From JAPLDA01 sp043787975 (lineage in GTDB: Bacteria > Bacteroidota > Bacteroidia > AKYH767-A > 2013-40CM-41-45), in assembly GCA_043787975.1 (NCBI GenBank), contig JAYVUK010000035.1:61024-125023 (forward strand): a stretch of DNA of 64,000 nt, in the 5' to 3' direction. Each line of letters starts with the position of its first letter. The stretch's first letter is position 1. Shown here one piece after another: positions 28,190 through 38,010 of the stretch. Both the position numbers and the translations under genes were made by a program. Under the pieces are notes generated by a model. That model worked only from the letters and a program-made list of their open reading frames with translations. It was not told the origin of the DNA and searched no databases.

Positions 28190-28285
28190 CTGATTTGATA
28201 ATTTGATAATTAGCTAATTCGTTAACCGGTTATTGTATGAAGAAGAGAACATTTTCAAATTATCAAATTAACTAATCCTCAAATT
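28190..28285. repeat. GATAATTTGATAATT-type repeat with inverted partner
   Basis: TGATTTGATAATTTGATAAT at 28191-28210 faces TTTCAAATTATCAAATTAAC at 28253-28272. The units have a ~9-nt period. The pair sits in the only sizeable gap between the permease and ATPase genes and could form a hairpin in the transcript. Confidence 0.5.
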
Positions 28286-28288
28286 AAA

Positions 28289-29548
28289 TTACCCTCTGAG
28301 AATCGCCACCGGATCAATGCGCGATGCTTTTAAAGAAGGCATGAATCCCGCGACAAATGTGGTGATCACGCCAAAGACGATCCCGAAAATATAATGCTTC
28401 GGATTAAAGATGACAGGAAAATATTTCAGCCCGATAAAATCATTGGATGGAAAAGGAACTCGCGATAGCATATATGAAAGAATAAATCCAAGTAGTATTC
28501 CACTCAATGCACCAAGTAAACCAATCACCAGCGACTGTGATAAAAATATCTGCACAATATCTTTCCGTGCAAACCCTTGCGCCTTCAAAATGGCAATGTC
28601 TTTCATTTTGTTTGCAATGGTCATGTTCATGATGTTGTAAATTCCAAAACCCGCAACCACAAGCATCGTGATACTTACTACAAACGTAAGCGTGTTACGG
28701 ACTAGATTTCCCGCCGTTACCGATGAGTTGGCAGATTCCCAATCCTCCGCTTTGCCTCCATATTTCGTTTGCATCTCAATTACTTCTGCTTTTGCAAGCT
28801 TATTATCTTTCAGTTTAATATTGATATCGGTAATATAACTCCTGTCCTTACCAAGCAATTGCTGCACACTCGAAATGTTCACATAACTTTTTACATTGTC
28901 GATGGTTCCGATTCCGATTTTAAAAATTCCGACAATGCGAAATCGCATCGTACTTCCTGTCGGTGTTGCAAGTGAAACAAGATCGCCGACACGCACATTC
29001 AGTTTCTCTGCAAGTCCGCTTCCCATCAAAACTCCGTTGTCGCTCGTTAAAAGATTTTCTGTTTTCCCATCCACCATTTTTCCCTCCAGGTTGTAAAGCC
29101 GTGCTTCTTCCGTGATGTCAACACCCTGGATAAATCCGTTGATCTGCACCGGACCATAATTGTAAAAAACCTGCGTACTCAGCAAGGGTGAAACAGCAGC
29201 GACATCCGGGTTCTTTTTCAGATCAGCAATGATGGCATCTGCATTTTTAATGTTCAGCAAAATCTGTTTTGGTTTCGGATGATGAACAACAACAAGCTGA
29301 TCTTTCCCTTTGAAATATTCACTTGCGACAGAATGAGAATAATCTGTTTTCAGATCGTTGAAGATGTGCACATCAGGAGTTGCTTGCAGCATGGTGTCCT
29401 CCAAAAATTTGTTGACTCCCTGCATGAAACTGATCATCAGGATAAACATCGCAATGCCGAATGTAACACCAAGAATAGCGACCAACGTTTGCTTCTTCCG
29501 TGAAAGCAAATGTGTTTTTGAAATGTCGAGGTTAACGGGAAGCTTCAT
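28289..29548 (-). CDS. ABC transporter permease, MacB/FtsX family
   Basis: A 419-residue inner-membrane protein with the LolC/MacB plan. It has one N-terminal helix (KKQTLVAILGVTFGIAMFIL), a large periplasmic domain at about 40-280, then three C-terminal helices. The last part carries the FtsX core (MTIANKMKDIAILKAQGFAR; GALSGILLGFILSYML). The C-terminal SLKASRIDPVAILRG is the usual ending of this family. It partners the ATPase at 27511 and probably the adaptor at 29655, giving a MacA-MacB-like tripartite exporter. MacB fuses ATPase and permease, whereas here they are separate. Confidence 0.93.
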   Translation of the reverse strand: MKLPVNLDISKTHLLSRKKQTLVAILGVTFGIAMFILMISFMQGVNKFLEDTMLQATPDVHIFNDLKTDYSHSVASEYFKGKDQLVVVHHPKPKQILLNIKNADAIIADLKKNPDVAAVSPLLSTQVFYNYGPVQINGFIQGVDITEEARLYNLEGKMVDGKTENLLTSDNGVLMGSGLAEKLNVRVGDLVSLATPTGSTMRFRIVGIFKIGIGTIDNVKSYVNISSVQQLLGKDRSYITDINIKLKDNKLAKAEVIEMQTKYGGKAEDWESANSSVTAGNLVRNTLTFVVSITMLVVAGFGIYNIMNMTIANKMKDIAILKAQGFARKDIVQIFLSQSLVIGLLGALSGILLGFILSYMLSRVPFPSNDFIGLKYFPVIFNPKHYIFGIVFGVITTFVAGFMPSLKASRIDPVAILRG

Positions 29549-29552
29549 CGAG

Positions 29553-29650
29553 CTTTACAGTTTACAGTTTACAGTTTTCGGTTTACAACCTATCGTTCAG
29601 TGGTCGGGATATTTCGCGGTAAACTGTAAACAGTAAACCGTAAACTTATT
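29553..29650. repeat. TTTACAG-type 7-nt tandem repeat with inverted partner
   Basis: TTTACAGTTTACAGTTTACAG then TTTTCGGTTTAC on the left face GGTAAACTGTAAACAGTAAA and CCGTAAAC on the right (29619-29646). The 13-mer GTTTTCGGTTTAC recurs inside hemE at 42502-42514. The pair fills the 106-bp gap between the adaptor and permease genes. Confidence 0.6.
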
Positions 29651-29654
29651 GTTC

Positions 29655-30752
29655 TTATTTCTGAGTAGGCAAGATCACCTCTGTCGCTTCATCAAGTCCG
29701 TTCAACACTTCAACGTCATCGAGGGTACGAATCCCGATTTTCACAGCGATTGTTTTTAATTCTCCGTTTTGTTTTACATGAATGCTGTCTCCTGCAAGCA
29801 ATGCTTTGCGCGGAATTATCCACGCATTTTGCTTTTGCTGAATGACGATGTTTGCCTCCACAGAACTGTGAATAAATGGTTGTTGCGCACTGTCTTTGAA
29901 AACTGCATCTGCACGAAACGTCTGGTCAATTTCATTCATCACCGGGTAGATACGCGATATTTCCGCTTTGTAAATTGTGCCACCACTCACATCCGTCCTC
30001 AACAAAACTTCCTGCCCGGTTTTCATTTTACTGATGTCTTGTTGATCAATGGCCAACTTTATGATCCGGGAGTTTGTTTCTCCAAGCAAGGCAACCACTT
30101 CACCGGCATGAACCGCTTCACCTGCTTCTTTGAGTGTTTGGAAAACAGTTCCTGCTGCATTTGCACGGATAAAATAATTACCCAGATCATTTTGTGCAGT
30201 TGCCAACTGGCCTTTTGTATTTTGCAATGCAACATTCAAATCCTTTTGAGCTGAACGATATTTCTCCTCCGCAGATCTTTTTTGATTCAACGATATTGTA
30301 TAAAGGGTAAATGCATTGTCAACCATACTCTGCGAGGCAGCATTTTCCCTGAGGAGTTTTTTCATCCTCGAATAATTCAATGAATCATTTGAGAATTTCG
30401 CCTGTGCGTTTTCAATGGCAAGTTCCAGGTCGTTTAATATTCCCGAACGCTCCGAGGCATTTGACTGCGCATTTTCGAAAGCGCTTCGCGCTGCATTCAT
30501 CCTGGCGGAAGAAGCTTCATTGTTGATGACATACAGGACCTGGTCTTTCGAAACCACATCACCTTCTTTCACCTTCTTTTCTTTTACGGTTCCGTTGCTC
30601 AAAGCAAAAACATAGTATTCATTTTCAGAAATAATTTTTCCCGAAGCGTACACAGCTTCTGTAATATTCTTTCGCTGCGGTTTAATTGTTTCACCGGAAC
30701 GCGAACATGAAATAAAAAAAAGTATAAAAAAGAAGAAAATCCGCTGCATCAA
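29655..30752 (-). CDS. Efflux periplasmic adaptor (membrane fusion protein) lipoprotein
   Basis: A 365-residue HlyD/MacA-like adaptor. It has a lipoprotein signal (FFFFILFFISC, lipid-modified Cys near 17). A biotinyl-lipoyl half motif (SNGTVKEKKVKEGDVVSKDQ) is followed by a long coiled-coil hairpin at about 75-180. The second lipoyl half is FIRANAAGTVFQTLKEAGEA, and beta-barrel domains follow. It overlaps the DUF4260 gene by 4 bp (ATGA) and precedes the ABC permease. It is therefore the likely adaptor of the ABC exporter, linking it to a TolC-type channel. Confidence 0.9.
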   Translation of the reverse strand: MMQRIFFFFILFFISCSRSGETIKPQRKNITEAVYASGKIISENEYYVFALSNGTVKEKKVKEGDVVSKDQVLYVINNEASSARMNAARSAFENAQSNASERSGILNDLELAIENAQAKFSNDSLNYSRMKKLLRENAASQSMVDNAFTLYTISLNQKRSAEEKYRSAQKDLNVALQNTKGQLATAQNDLGNYFIRANAAGTVFQTLKEAGEAVHAGEVVALLGETNSRIIKLAIDQQDISKMKTGQEVLLRTDVSGGTIYKAEISRIYPVMNEIDQTFRADAVFKDSAQQPFIHSSVEANIVIQQKQNAWIIPRKALLAGDSIHVKQNGELKTIAVKIGIRTLDDVEVLNGLDEATEVILPTQK

Positions 30753-31108
30753 TTTTTATTTTTTCCGATCATCCCAAGATGCGTGTGTTGAAAGCTGTCA
30801 GAATATTTTAAGCCATAACCCATTACACGATCAAAACTTGAATGCGCAAGTAAAATCAATCCAATTGATAAAACAATGTCATTCGTCATATAATATCCGA
30901 TTGCACAAACCATCAACGCAATTCCTTTGTGATGAAACAGGTTGTAAGCCATCGCTCCAACTTTTGAATTAACAAGATAAGCAAACATACTGATATCGGG
31001 AGTAAGAATCAGTAGTGCAAAAATCCACCATGAATTACCGAGGTGATGAAATAAAAAAGCGGCAACGATAAACATTGCCGCTTCTTCAATTTTTATAATC
31101 CGATCCAT
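30749..31108 (-). CDS. DUF4260 family small membrane protein
   Basis: A 119-residue protein with about four hydrophobic helices. It has the DUF4260 pattern: an N-terminal EEAAMFIVAAFLFHHLGNSW, then LLILTPDISMFAYLVNSKVGAM, AYNLFHHKG and C-terminal LAHSSFDRVMGYGLKYSDSF with HLG. Function is unknown. It sits between the RND pump (5-bp gap) and the second adaptor (4-bp overlap), so it is made from the same transcript. Whether it takes part in export is open. Confidence 0.88.
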   Translation of the reverse strand: MDRIIKIEEAAMFIVAAFLFHHLGNSWWIFALLILTPDISMFAYLVNSKVGAMAYNLFHHKGIALMVCAIGYYMTNDIVLSIGLILLAHSSFDRVMGYGLKYSDSFQHTHLGMIGKNKN

Positions 31109-31113
31109 GTTGT

Positions 31114-34100
31114 TTAAATTTCTGCCGTTACCAATTCACCAACCGATTTTGGAAGAACTCCTGTGTCAATCGGAAGTCCTCTCCATTTTCGAACACGATT
31201 TTTAATTCGCTCACTTAACAAATACATCACAGGAACCATGATCAGGGTAAGGAATGTTGCAAAGCCCAATCCGAAGATCATCGTCCAGGCTAACGGCCCC
31301 CAAAATGACGTGCTGTCACCACCAATGTATAAATGTGGATTGAAATCTCTGAACAAGGTCACAAAGTCAAGGTTCAACCCAATCGCGAGTGGAATCAAAC
31401 CCAGCATGGTTGCACCGGCTGTGAGAACAACCGGAGTCATACGTATTCTTCCTGCTTCAACAATGGCATCAAAAACCGGCACACCTCGCGCACGAAGTTC
31501 ATCGGTAAATTCAACAAGGAGAATTCCGTTTCGAACAACAATTCCCGCCAGTGCAATGATGCCGACACCACTCATGACAATACTGAATTCCATTTTAAAA
31601 ATTGCAAATCCGAGCAACACACCAATCACGCTGAATATAATTTCTGCCATAATGATGAGCGGTTTGCTGAATGAATTGAATTGCATCACAAGAATAAGTA
31701 CAATGAGCAACATACTTGTTCCCATTGCCCAGCCGAGGAATGCAGAAGTCTCCGCCTGTTCTTCCTGCGAACCTGTGAATTTAATTGTTACATCGGAGGG
31801 AGCATTAAAATTAGCAGCCGCCTTTTGTACTTCTCCAACAACTGCCTGCTCGTTGTAACCTGAAAGCACATTGGAAGAAACCGTCACAAATCGTTTTTGA
31901 TTTTTCCGTTTAATAATACCATACGTATCATCGTATTTCACTTCCGCAAAAGACGAAAGCGGAACGTCACGTACCATTCCTCCCATTGACATATCACGAT
32001 AAAGAATTTTCAAATTCCTGAGCATGTCGACATTGTATCGCTGGTCCTGTTTATAGCGCACCATGATTTTATAATCGTCATTCTGATCGCGGTATTTGCT
32101 TGCTTCCCAACCGAGCACCGCTGCCTGGATTTCACGCCCAATCTGTGTTGTATTAATGGCTTCACGATTTGCACGTTCACGGTCAATCGCAAATGTGATC
32201 TGCGGCTTCCTGTCCTGCAAATCATTTCTCAACTCTTCCACGCCTTCAATATGAAGCGAATCAAGGTACCGTTTCAGTGATTTGCTGGTCGTTGAAATAG
32301 CATCGTAATCATCCCCGGTAATTTCAATGTTGACGGGTTTACCAACCGGTGGCCCGCCCTGCTCCTGTGCAACAGTAATCTCTGCACCCGGAACACAATT
32401 TTTTACAGCGTCACGAATCTTATCAAGATACTGAACGGTTGATTTGCCATTCCGTTTTCCGAACTCAACAAATGCAACCTGTACTTTACTCTTGTTCGGA
32501 TACGATCCTTGGTCTTCATCCTGAGGATCGGTAACTCCCACTGTTACATTTGAAATAACAGATTTGACAAGCGGGTTATTTTCGCCAATCACACCATACA
32601 CTTTTGACTCGACAATTTTAGTCACCGAATCCGTGTATGCCTGGTCGGTACCAACAGGGAGCGATGTATACACAAAAACAAAATTCGGATCCGCTTTCGG
32701 GAAAAAACTAACACCGCCATTTCTCATTCCGATTGCAAAGAAGGATAAAACCAGCAGCAGAACGGTGCACACCATCATCCATACCGGGCGATGTAAACAC
32801 CACGTAACAACTTGTCTATACCGGTTCTGAAAACGAGGCCAGATATTCTCCTGGAATTTTTCTATCTTTCTCTTCAGCCAGAAACGATTCAATAAATTAA
32901 GCAAGAGAATAAGTATCGCAAAATTTCCGAACCCACGGTTACCTGACATGTAACTTAAAAGGATAACCGCACCAAAGAGAATCAGTGACATCTTCAATCC
33001 TTTTTTTGAATCGGATTTATTTTTGTCATGCGGTTTCATAAACTGAACTGCAAAAACAGGATTAATAATATACGCTACAATCAAGGAAGCGGTCAGTGTA
33101 ATGATCAATGTGAGCGGAAGGAAGAACATAAATTTTCCGATCACTCCTTTCCAGAATAACAACGGAACAAAAGGAGCAAGCGTTGTCAGTGTTCCTGATA
33201 GCACCGGAAGAAAAACTTCTCCGGCAGCTATCTTCGCAGCTTCTTTGATATCGCGTTTTCCATTGGCAAAAATCCGGTGCGTGTTTTCGATCACTACGAT
33301 GGCATCATCCACCACAATTCCAAGCGCCATCAGGAACGAAAACAACACAATCATGTTCAGCGTAAATCCGACCGTGGGCAGAATCAAAAATGCAAGACAC
33401 ATGGAAAGCGGAACAGACATGGCCACGAAAAATGCATTCGCAGTTCCCATGAAAAACATGAGTATAAAAAGTACCAGTACGAACCCGATCACAATCGTAT
33501 TGATCAGGTCATGAAGCGTGGTGCGGGTTTGCTGGCTCTGATCACCTGTTAATGTTACCTGCAGATCTTTCGGCCATGACTTTGCTTTGAGATCATCGAC
33601 TAAGGAAACAATTTTATCGGATGCATCAATCAGGTTTTCGCCTTTGCGTTTGATAATGCTCAGTGTGATTACATTTTTATGATCGAGCCTGGCATAGGAC
33701 TCCTGCTCTTTGTGCGAATCAATTACCTCAGCAACATCCTTCAGGTAAACAGGTTTGCCATCAATTGAATTGATGATGATGTCGCCAATTTGCTGAGCAG
33801 ATTTGAATTCGCCACTCACGTTGATTGAACGCCTGACACCATCCATGCTGACGGTTCCACCGGGAATCGTGGCATTTTCATTTTTCACCGCATTGTAAAT
33901 ATCGAACATCGTGAGACGCGAACTTTGCATTTTGAGCATGTCAACATTCACCTGTATCTCCCGTTCAAGTGCGCCAATCATATCCACTTGCTTCACTTCC
34001 TTCATACTTTCCAATTGCTCCTTCACATCATCGGCAAATTTTTTCAATCGCGCGAGGTCATAATTTCCCGCAATGTTTACATACATGATGGGCAATTCTG

Positions 34101-34518
34101 CAAAGTTGATCTCAATGATTTGAGGATCGTTTGGTAAATCCTGCGGAAGGTCGTTTCGTGCCCTGTCAACGGCATCCTTCACACTGGCTTTCGCGACATC
34201 CGTTTTTATATCGCTGTTGAATTCAATGACGACATTGCAGTAATCCTGAAGTGAGTTACTCTTTATTTTTTTTACACCCGAAATTCCTTTGCATTGTTTT
34301 TCAATCGGTCGAACCACGAGGTTCTCCATGTCCTTTGGAGAAGTTCCGGGATACACCACGCTCACATAAATATTCGGAAGTGAGATGTCAGGAAAACTTT
34401 CTTTGGGCAATGAGTTATAAGTGGAAACTCCTGCAAAGATCAGAACGATGGTGATGATAAAAATCGCCGTCCTGTTATTGATGGACCATGTGGATGGTTT
34501 GAATTCTTTTTCTTTCAT
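31114..34518 (-). CDS. RND-family efflux pump permease
   Basis: A 1134-residue inner-membrane pump of the AcrB/MexB superfamily. It has the N-terminal STWSINNRTAIFIITIVLIFAG, porter-domain motifs (SLPNIYVSVVYPGTSPKDME; EREIQVNVD) and TM4 with the proton-relay pair Asp-Asp (ALGIVVDDAIVVIENTHR). The internal duplication is clear. The second half has GSQEEQAETSAFLGWAM and GIVVRNGILLVEF. Two hydrophobic segments at about 500-545 are extra to the usual layout. Spacing is 2 bp to the adaptor upstream, so they form one operon. The substrate is unknown; the absence of metal-binding Met clusters argues against a copper/silver pump. Confidence 0.95.
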   Translation of the reverse strand: MKEKEFKPSTWSINNRTAIFIITIVLIFAGVSTYNSLPKESFPDISLPNIYVSVVYPGTSPKDMENLVVRPIEKQCKGISGVKKIKSNSLQDYCNVVIEFNSDIKTDVAKASVKDAVDRARNDLPQDLPNDPQIIEINFAELPIMYVNIAGNYDLARLKKFADDVKEQLESMKEVKQVDMIGALEREIQVNVDMLKMQSSRLTMFDIYNAVKNENATIPGGTVSMDGVRRSINVSGEFKSAQQIGDIIINSIDGKPVYLKDVAEVIDSHKEQESYARLDHKNVITLSIIKRKGENLIDASDKIVSLVDDLKAKSWPKDLQVTLTGDQSQQTRTTLHDLINTIVIGFVLVLFILMFFMGTANAFFVAMSVPLSMCLAFLILPTVGFTLNMIVLFSFLMALGIVVDDAIVVIENTHRIFANGKRDIKEAAKIAAGEVFLPVLSGTLTTLAPFVPLLFWKGVIGKFMFFLPLTLIITLTASLIVAYIINPVFAVQFMKPHDKNKSDSKKGLKMSLILFGAVILLSYMSGNRGFGNFAILILLLNLLNRFWLKRKIEKFQENIWPRFQNRYRQVVTWCLHRPVWMMVCTVLLLVLSFFAIGMRNGGVSFFPKADPNFVFVYTSLPVGTDQAYTDSVTKIVESKVYGVIGENNPLVKSVISNVTVGVTDPQDEDQGSYPNKSKVQVAFVEFGKRNGKSTVQYLDKIRDAVKNCVPGAEITVAQEQGGPPVGKPVNIEITGDDYDAISTTSKSLKRYLDSLHIEGVEELRNDLQDRKPQITFAIDRERANREAINTTQIGREIQAAVLGWEASKYRDQNDDYKIMVRYKQDQRYNVDMLRNLKILYRDMSMGGMVRDVPLSSFAEVKYDDTYGIIKRKNQKRFVTVSSNVLSGYNEQAVVGEVQKAAANFNAPSDVTIKFTGSQEEQAETSAFLGWAMGTSMLLIVLILVMQFNSFSKPLIIMAEIIFSVIGVLLGFAIFKMEFSIVMSGVGIIALAGIVVRNGILLVEFTDELRARGVPVFDAIVEAGRIRMTPVVLTAGATMLGLIPLAIGLNLDFVTLFRDFNPHLYIGGDSTSFWGPLAWTMIFGLGFATFLTLIMVPVMYLLSERIKNRVRKWRGLPIDTGVLPKSVGELVTAEI

Positions 34519-34520
34519 GC

Positions 34521-35657
34521 TTAAAGTTTTATTGGATCGCCATCAATTACACTCTGGTATCCGGTTGTGATTACTTTATCACCGGCAGCAAGTCCGCTTT
34601 TTATTTCAGCATTGCCGCTGTAATTCAGCCCCGACGTCACAGGTTTTCTTTTGGCAACTAATTTCCCATTCATATTTTCTGCTACATATACATATTCTCC
34701 TTCTGATGATTTTTGCAACACTCCGATAGGAACTACAAACGAGCTATCAGCACTGTAATCGGCAATCTTTAACACCACACTCTGATTGGGCCTGAAGTCT
34801 CCGTCTTTCGAATTCAAATGAATTTCCACATTGAATGTTCTGTTCAGGGAATTCACCACCTGGCCTGAGTAATCCAGTTTCGCTTGAATTTCTTTATTCA
34901 TATCAGGAAAGAAAAGGACTACATCATTACCACGTCTCACCTTCGTGATATATGATTCGGCAATTTCACCTTTCACTTTAAGATTGGACAGATTCACAAC
35001 GCGCATAGCACTCATATCCGGAGCAGCCATCTGCCCGATTTTAATATTTACCTGGTCAACCGTTCCGTCAATCGGTGATTTAATTCGCGTCATCTCCCAT
35101 TGCTCTCTTAAGCCGGCGTATTGCTTTTCCATGGATTCTTTCTGGGTGCGAGCCTGGATAAACTGAACTTCACTGCCGATTTTCTGATCCCACAAATTCT
35201 TTTGCCGGTCATACATGGTAGAAGCCATGTCCACCTGTGCTTTCATAGAGAGCATGTTTTGCCTGAGTGCCCTGTCTTCGAGTGTTGCAAGTACCTGCCC
35301 TCTTGTAACACGATCTCCTGCCTTTACAAGAACGGAAGTCACGTTACCGGGCATTTCAGCATTCAGGTTTACATCCTCCTCACCTTCTACTCTTGCCTGC
35401 ACTTCGATAAAGTGAGTGAATATCTTCGGAACCATTTCTGTCACCGAAATAAACTTTGCCTTTTCATCCTTCTGCTTTGATGTATCAATGATATCAAGCT
35501 GCGTTTCCAGTGTTGATATTTTTGCTTTCAAAACAGTTTCCTGTTTTTTCAACTCATCCAACTGTGCGCGCTTTGTTGCTAAATCACCTTTGTCAGTTTT
35601 TGATCCGCATGAAGCGAAGAAGATGATGACAAATGATAATAAAATATTTTTTTTCAT
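34521..35657 (-). CDS. RND efflux periplasmic adaptor lipoprotein
   Basis: A 378-residue membrane fusion protein with a lipoprotein signal (LLSFVIIFFASC). There is a short coiled coil at about 25-60 (KRAQLDELKKQETVLKAKIS). The lipoyl domain is split around a helical hairpin (GNVTSVLVKAGDRVTRGQVL; then RIKSPIDGTVDQVNIKIGQM). Beta-barrel and membrane-proximal domains follow (VPIGVLQKSSEGEYVYVA; GLAAGDKVITTGYQ). It sits between tolC-like and RND genes, so it is the dedicated adaptor of that pump. Confidence 0.94.
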   Translation of the reverse strand: MKKNILLSFVIIFFASCGSKTDKGDLATKRAQLDELKKQETVLKAKISTLETQLDIIDTSKQKDEKAKFISVTEMVPKIFTHFIEVQARVEGEEDVNLNAEMPGNVTSVLVKAGDRVTRGQVLATLEDRALRQNMLSMKAQVDMASTMYDRQKNLWDQKIGSEVQFIQARTQKESMEKQYAGLREQWEMTRIKSPIDGTVDQVNIKIGQMAAPDMSAMRVVNLSNLKVKGEIAESYITKVRRGNDVVLFFPDMNKEIQAKLDYSGQVVNSLNRTFNVEIHLNSKDGDFRPNQSVVLKIADYSADSSFVVPIGVLQKSSEGEYVYVAENMNGKLVAKRKPVTSGLNYSGNAEIKSGLAAGDKVITTGYQSVIDGDPIKL

Positions 35658-35665
35658 ACTTTCTA

Positions 35666-35755
35666 TTTGATTACACCGATTATAAATTGATAAAACCGAT
35701 TTGATTGAACTGATTATTTTTTTAGTTTATTTTTTGACTGTGGACTGTTGACCTA
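35666..35755. repeat. Two short-period repeats before the adaptor gene
   Basis: ACACCGATTATAAATTGATA and AAACCGATTTGATTGAACTG recur with a ~9-nt beat (35674-35715). They are followed by TGACTGTGGACTGTTGACC (35735-35753, ~7-nt beat). Both lie in the 95-bp gap between the TolC and adaptor genes. Confidence 0.35.
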
Positions 35756-37102
35756 TTTAATATTTCCTGATGCTTTATCCAATTCCACTTTTGCAACCAG
35801 TGCATCGTACAAAGCCCCATAGTAATTTGTTTGTGCTTCTTTGAGTGAAGTCTCAGCATTGATTACTTCCAGGTTCGAGCCGACACCCTGATCATATTTT
35901 AATTTTGAAACGTTGTAGACTTCGTTGGCGAGTTCAAGATTTTTTTCCTGCGTACTGAATGTAAGCGTTGCATTTTCCAGCGCTGTTTTGCTTGAAGACA
36001 ATTCAAAATTCAACGCATTGGACGTGCTCTCCATTTCATTTTTCAATTTCCTGATCTCCAATTGAGCCTGTTCAACACGGTAATGCTTTTGAAGTCCGCT
36101 GAAAATCGGAAGTGTGAAAGTCGCCCCGACAAATCCGGTCGGATACCACTTTTTATCTGAATCGAAAACGCTGAACTCGGGACGTTGTGCAACGGTGCTG
36201 ACATTTCCGTATAACACAAGACTGGGCAAGTACTGAGCTCTTTTGCTTTTGAGATCAAGTTGTGTAAGGTGAAGTTGTGTCTGAAGCAATGAATATTCAA
36301 CACGGTTGGTGGCATCATTTTTTTCAGCCGAGACAGCACTGTTTTTTATTTCCGCTGCATTCAAAGAATCCGTTAATATCATCTTACCGTTAATATCCAT
36401 TCCCATCTGGAACTTCAAATAATATTCGCTTAACGCAATCAGCTTTTCCGCTTTTTGTTTTTCAACAACGATGTTATTGTAGGTAAGCACCACGCGATCC
36501 AGGTCTATCTTCTCCACAAATCCGTTGTCGTACATTGCCTGCGTATCATCTTTCAATTTTTTCAACCGTGTTTCATTCGCAACTACCAAATTGTAACGCT
36601 GCCTGTTTACGAGTAAATTGTAATAGGCTTTACTGACAGAAACCACTGTTTCAATTTTTGTGCGTGTTAAATTCTTCTGAGACAATTCCATGAACGCTTT
36701 GGTGGATTGTAACCCGACAAGATATTCTCCATCAAAAAGAAGTTGCGTAGCCTGCACTCCTGCTGCTGCTGCATACTGAGGAGTTTTCAATTCCATTCCA
36801 ATCCATGAACCCGGAACTCCCCCCGGAAAAAAATCACCCGGAAAAAGGAAGTTCCATTTTAAATAATCCTTCACATCAAAACTTCCACTGACCTGTGGCA
36901 AGCCGACTCCGCGTGTTTCCTTCACCTTTGCTTTCGCAATTTCCTGGTCAAGCCCTGCATTCACAACATCCTTCTGATGCTGGTATGCATATTCAATCGC
37001 CTGCCTTAGAGAATAATACGTTGTTGAAGTGTCCTTGCTCTGCGCACCTGCAATGAGGGTGAGAGCATTCAACAAAATGAACAATAAAAATATTTTTCGC
37101 AT
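35753..37102 (-). CDS. TolC-family outer membrane efflux protein
   Basis: A 449-residue outer-membrane channel. It has a signal peptide of ~20 residues (KIFLLFILLNALTLIAGAQ) and two OEP repeats. The repeats contain long helices (SLRQAIEYAYQHQKDVVNAG; LYTQ-like LLVNRQRYNLVVANETRLKK; second copy VEYSLLQTQLHLTQLDLKSK) and the YDQGVGSNLEVINAETSLKE strand-turn typical of the family. It is transcribed with the RND adaptor and pump downstream to form the tripartite exporter, and may also serve the ABC exporter in the same cluster. Confidence 0.94.
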   Translation of the reverse strand: MRKIFLLFILLNALTLIAGAQSKDTSTTYYSLRQAIEYAYQHQKDVVNAGLDQEIAKAKVKETRGVGLPQVSGSFDVKDYLKWNFLFPGDFFPGGVPGSWIGMELKTPQYAAAAGVQATQLLFDGEYLVGLQSTKAFMELSQKNLTRTKIETVVSVSKAYYNLLVNRQRYNLVVANETRLKKLKDDTQAMYDNGFVEKIDLDRVVLTYNNIVVEKQKAEKLIALSEYYLKFQMGMDINGKMILTDSLNAAEIKNSAVSAEKNDATNRVEYSLLQTQLHLTQLDLKSKRAQYLPSLVLYGNVSTVAQRPEFSVFDSDKKWYPTGFVGATFTLPIFSGLQKHYRVEQAQLEIRKLKNEMESTSNALNFELSSSKTALENATLTFSTQEKNLELANEVYNVSKLKYDQGVGSNLEVINAETSLKEAQTNYYGALYDALVAKVELDKASGNIK

Positions 37103-37156
37103 AAAAATTATTTTTGAAATAACAGCGTCTTTTACAAAGACGATTCAGTAAACTAT

Positions 37157-37780
37157 TTATTCTTCTTCAACAACTTGTTTATACTTGTTGATCAGTCGGT
37201 GACCTTTTATCGTAACAATGCCATGCAGGAAATGATCCAGCAATGCCACCTGGACTTCTGTGAAATTGAATTTAGCTGTGGGAAAAATCATGGTGTTAAA
37301 ACCCATCTCAACTTCCTCTATTCTCAGTTTTGCCAGGACTTTAACTTTCAAATCCTTCCTGTACAATTCCTGTTTGATTCCGCGTTTCAGGTTCTCTTCG
37401 ATAAACACCTGCATCTTTTCTTCTTTGAAGACACGAAAATGTTTCCATGCTACGGGATGAAATTTTTGCAGATCATAAAAAACCGATGGATTGATTCGCT
37501 CAAAACATTTTTCCATGTAGCCCAATGCACGCATGATTTCATCAATCGAATTCACTGCATTCTTCCGAATATCATGGAGTTCCTTCTCTCTTGCACTAAT
37601 TTCCAGGTGAGTCAGTGCTTTTACAATGGCATCCTTATCTTCGTAGCTGTCATAGATCGTTCTCTTTGACATGCCCAGATGAGAAGCGATTGCATCCATC
37701 GTAATGCTTCTCACACCATGACGAAAAAAAAGTTCACTTGCTGCTTCTAATATTCTGTCTTCTGCTTTCATTAAACTCAC
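37157..37780 (-). CDS. TetR/AcrR-family transcriptional regulator
   Basis: A 207-residue regulator. The N-terminal HTH covers about 8-55 (RILEAASELFFRHGVRSITM; IASHLGMSKRTIYDSYEDKD), followed by an all-helical ligand-binding region without a recognisable subfamily. It is the first gene of the minus-strand export cluster, 54 bp before the TolC gene. It most likely represses the pump operon and itself until a substrate binds, as AcrR-type regulators do. The 230-bp region 37781-38010 shared with divergent purB should hold its operator; I could not pick one out. Confidence 0.93.
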   Translation of the reverse strand: MSLMKAEDRILEAASELFFRHGVRSITMDAIASHLGMSKRTIYDSYEDKDAIVKALTHLEISAREKELHDIRKNAVNSIDEIMRALGYMEKCFERINPSVFYDLQKFHPVAWKHFRVFKEEKMQVFIEENLKRGIKQELYRKDLKVKVLAKLRIEEVEMGFNTMIFPTAKFNFTEVQVALLDHFLHGIVTIKGHRLINKYKQVVEEE

Positions 37781-38010
37781 ATTCCTAAATTCGGGGCGAC
37801 AAAACTATGGAAACTTTTTTAAGAACAAAAGTTTTCTTGACTTATTTTTTCAGTTTAATTCATTGGAAAAATCCATTTTCATGTTTAAGATTATTTAATC
37901 AAGCTGAAACAAAACGGACTGATGAAACACTAAAGAACTGATGATGATGATTTTCCTCTCCTCCTCAAAAATTATTTAACTTCGGGCTTTCTTTTAAAAA
38001 TCTGCAATCA

